A program made the translations under genes and the position numbers. DNA of 64,000 nt from JANNAT01 sp031384605 (GTDB taxonomy: Bacteria > Pseudomonadota > Alphaproteobacteria > Rhodobacterales > Rhodobacteraceae). This document shows positions 62,344 to 64,000 of this stretch, in pieces; position 1 is the first letter of the stretch; each line of letters begins with the position of its first letter. The notes under the pieces were generated by a model. It worked only from the letters and a program-made list of their open reading frames with translations. It made no database searches and was not told where the DNA came from. Where the stretch lies: positions 62,001 to 126,000 of the forward strand of contig JANNAT010000149.1 in NCBI GenBank assembly GCA_031384605.1, read 5' to 3'.

Positions 62344-64000
62344 ATGACCAAGGAAGAGCTGCCGGGGCACGACGTTATTCTGGGATACCTGAAAACGCTT
62401 GACGGATCGCCCGGCGTTTACCGCATGCTGAATGCCGCATCCGAGGTGCTTTATGTCGGCAAAGCCCGCAATCTGAAGGCGCGCGTGTCAAACTATGCGC
62501 GCGCCTCTGGTCATTCAGGCCGGATTGCGCGGATGATTTCTGAAACCATGTCGATGATGTTTCTGACCACGCGCACCGAAACCGAAGCGTTGCTGCTGGA
62601 ACAAAATCTGATCAAGCAACTTAAACCGCGCTACAACGTGCTGCTGCGCGATGACAAGTCGTTTCCCAATATCCTGATCTCAACCGAACACGCATTTCCG
62701 CAGCTGAAAAAGCATCGCGGCAAGCGATCTGAGAAGGGATCGTATTTCGGGCCATTTGCCAGTGCCGGGGCGGTGAACCGCACGTTGAACCAGCTGCAAA
62801 AGGTGTTCTTGCTGCGGAATTGCAGCGATGCGATGTTTGAATCGCGCACCCGGCCGTGTTTGCAATATCAGATCAAACGTTGTGCAGCACCCTGCACCGG
62901 GCGGATTGATGGGCCGGGATATGCAAGGCTGGTCGCGGATGCAGAACGGTTTTTGCAGGGTAAAACCACAACCGTGCAATCTAATCTGGCGGCGGAAATG
63001 ACCACGGCATCGAATGCGATGGAATTTGAACGTGCGGCTGCCCTGCGCGACCGGATCAAGGCGCTGACCCAAGTGCAGTCTTCGCAGGGGATCAATCCGG
63101 CGTCGGTGCCCGAGGCGGACGTGGTCGCGCTGCATCTGGAGGGCGGGCAGGCCTGCGTTCAGGTGTTTTTCATCCGCGCCAACCAAAGCTGGGGCAACCG
63201 CGATTTTTATCCGCGCACCGGGTCTGGTGCGGATGAGGCGGAAATTCTCGAGGCGTTTCTGGCGCAGTTTTATGATGACAAGGAACCGCCGCGCCTGATC
63301 TTGCTGTCGCATCAGGTGGAAAATCCCGATCTGGTGACGCAGTTGTTGTCAGATCGTGCGGGACGTCGGGTTGAAATCGCGGTGCCGCAGCGCGGTGAAA
63401 AGGCGGAACTGGTGGAAAACGCCGCCCGCAATGCCCGCGAAAGTCTGGCGCGCAAACAGGCGGAAAATACCACGCAGAACAAACTGCTGGCAGGATTGGC
63501 GGATGCGTTCGATTTGGACAGCCCGCCGAAACGGATTGAGGTTTACGATAACAGCCACATTCAGGGGACCAATGCGGTGGGGGGGATGATTGTGGCGGGG
63601 GTCGATGGGTATCTGAAATCGCAGTATCGCAAGTTCAATATCAAATCCGATGCGGGCGTGAACTCCGACGATTTCGGCATGATGAAAGAAGTGCTGACCC
63701 GGCGGTTCGAACGGCTGATCAAGGAAGACCCCGCCCGCACGTCGGATGCCTGGCCGGATTTGTTGTTGATTGATGGCGGGGCGGGGCAGGTGTCGGCGGT
63801 GGCACAGGTCATGGCGGAAATGGGGGTGGATGATATCGCGATGGTGGGGGTGGCTAAAGGGGTGGACAGGGACGCGGGCAAGGAAGAATTTCACCGTGTG
63901 GGGCTGCCGGTGTTTGCGCTGGCGATGAATGATCCGGTGCTGTATTTCGTGCAAAGACTGCGGGATGAGGCGCACCGCTGGGCGATTGGGGCACACCGGG
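62344..64000 (+). CDS. uvrC: Excinuclease ABC subunit UvrC (3' end outside window)
   Basis: The first 552 codons of a normal UvrC, cut by the window end. The N-terminal GIY-YIG nuclease (SPGVYRML, EVLYVGKARNLKARVSNYA) makes the 3' incision. The zinc-like RPCLQYQIKRCAAPCTG cysteines, a UVR motif (FERAAALRDRIKAL, about residues 215-250), and the RNase H-like 5' nuclease region (EVYDNSHIQGTNAVGGMIV, LLLIDGGAGQVSAV) are present. The missing end should contain the HhH motifs. The ATG at 62344 gives MTKEELPGHDVI. Confidence 0.96.
   Translation, partial: MTKEELPGHDVILGYLKTLDGSPGVYRMLNAASEVLYVGKARNLKARVSNYARASGHSGRIARMISETMSMMFLTTRTETEALLLEQNLIKQLKPRYNVLLRDDKSFPNILISTEHAFPQLKKHRGKRSEKGSYFGPFASAGAVNRTLNQLQKVFLLRNCSDAMFESRTRPCLQYQIKRCAAPCTGRIDGPGYARLVADAERFLQGKTTTVQSNLAAEMTTASNAMEFERAAALRDRIKALTQVQSSQGINPASVPEADVVALHLEGGQACVQVFFIRANQSWGNRDFYPRTGSGADEAEILEAFLAQFYDDKEPPRLILLSHQVENPDLVTQLLSDRAGRRVEIAVPQRGEKAELVENAARNARESLARKQAENTTQNKLLAGLADAFDLDSPPKRIEVYDNSHIQGTNAVGGMIVAGVDGYLKSQYRKFNIKSDAGVNSDDFGMMKEVLTRRFERLIKEDPARTSDAWPDLLLIDGGAGQVSAVAQVMAEMGVDDIAMVGVAKGVDRDAGKEEFHRVGLPVFALAMNDPVLYFVQRLRDEAHRWAIGAHR

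Noticed and set aside
1..64000. CRISPR arrays, rRNA genes or intact insertion sequences
   Set aside because: I saw no spaced direct-repeat array, no rRNA signature and no transposase frame in the window.

Overview
The window looks like chromosomal DNA of an alphaproteobacterium, most probably Rhodobacterales (Roseobacter-type). The evidence is moderately high GC, FtsK/LolA, HspQ, an FdsGBA-FdhD-FdsD formate dehydrogenase, a CnoX / Lon-N / Trm112 run, and a GC-rich envelope cluster with many 4-bp ATGA overlaps. I do not assign a genus.

Layout. 1-5512: HxlR regulator, pnp with a clear terminator, a glycosyltransferase/FkbM methyltransferase pair and a 1-Cys peroxiredoxin. 5752-14489: metabolic and stress genes (aldehyde dehydrogenase, a decayed trimethylamine-dehydrogenase-like pseudogene, FMN glutamate-synthase-like protein, RluA-type pseudouridine synthase, homocysteine methyltransferase, VOC protein, free Met-R-sulfoxide reductase, anti-sigma kinase/STAS pair, HspQ). 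14717-26883: housekeeping (lipoprotein muramidase-like protein, LolA, FtsK, aminotransferase, amidase, UbiH-like hydroxylase, Trm112, Lon-N protein, CnoX, GDSL hydrolase). Two very short genes (DUF3309-like and CsbD-like) and an A/T-richer secreted orphan lie between ftsK and lolA. 27102-52352: a long polysaccharide region. It has several glycosyltransferases, a Wzx-type flippase, rfbCBDA for dTDP-L-rhamnose, a Wzz-like protein and its tyrosine-autokinase-like ATPase, a WecG/TagA glycosyltransferase, and a Wzy/ligase-like membrane protein. It ends in a translationally coupled PKS - glycosyltransferase - NRPS-like trio. 52384-64000: an inactive-looking papain-fold protein, the formate dehydrogenase operon with its LysR regulator, an SppA-like protease, a small zinc-ribbon membrane protein, a pteridine-reductase-like SDR, and the 5' part of uvrC, cut by the window end.

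Most interesting system: 40370-52352. The PKS has the order KS-AT-KR-DH-carrier-TE. The NRPS-like protein starts with a formyltransferase domain, carries the remains of a condensation domain, and has a luciferase-like (MupA/Atu3671-type) FMN monooxygenase inserted inside its adenylation domain, followed by a carrier domain. A glycosyltransferase is coupled between them, and the set sits directly behind a Wzx/Wzy-type rhamnose polysaccharide locus. My inference is that it makes a small acyl/aminoacyl group or lipid-like product that decorates, or is glycosylated along with, the surface polysaccharide. No phosphopantetheinyl transferase, initiating sugar-phosphate transferase or outer-membrane export protein is visible in the window.

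A second finding is an 83/84-bp near-palindromic repeat present twice between convergent genes. Its flank supplies the TAA stop codon of the minus-strand gene at the same offset in both copies.
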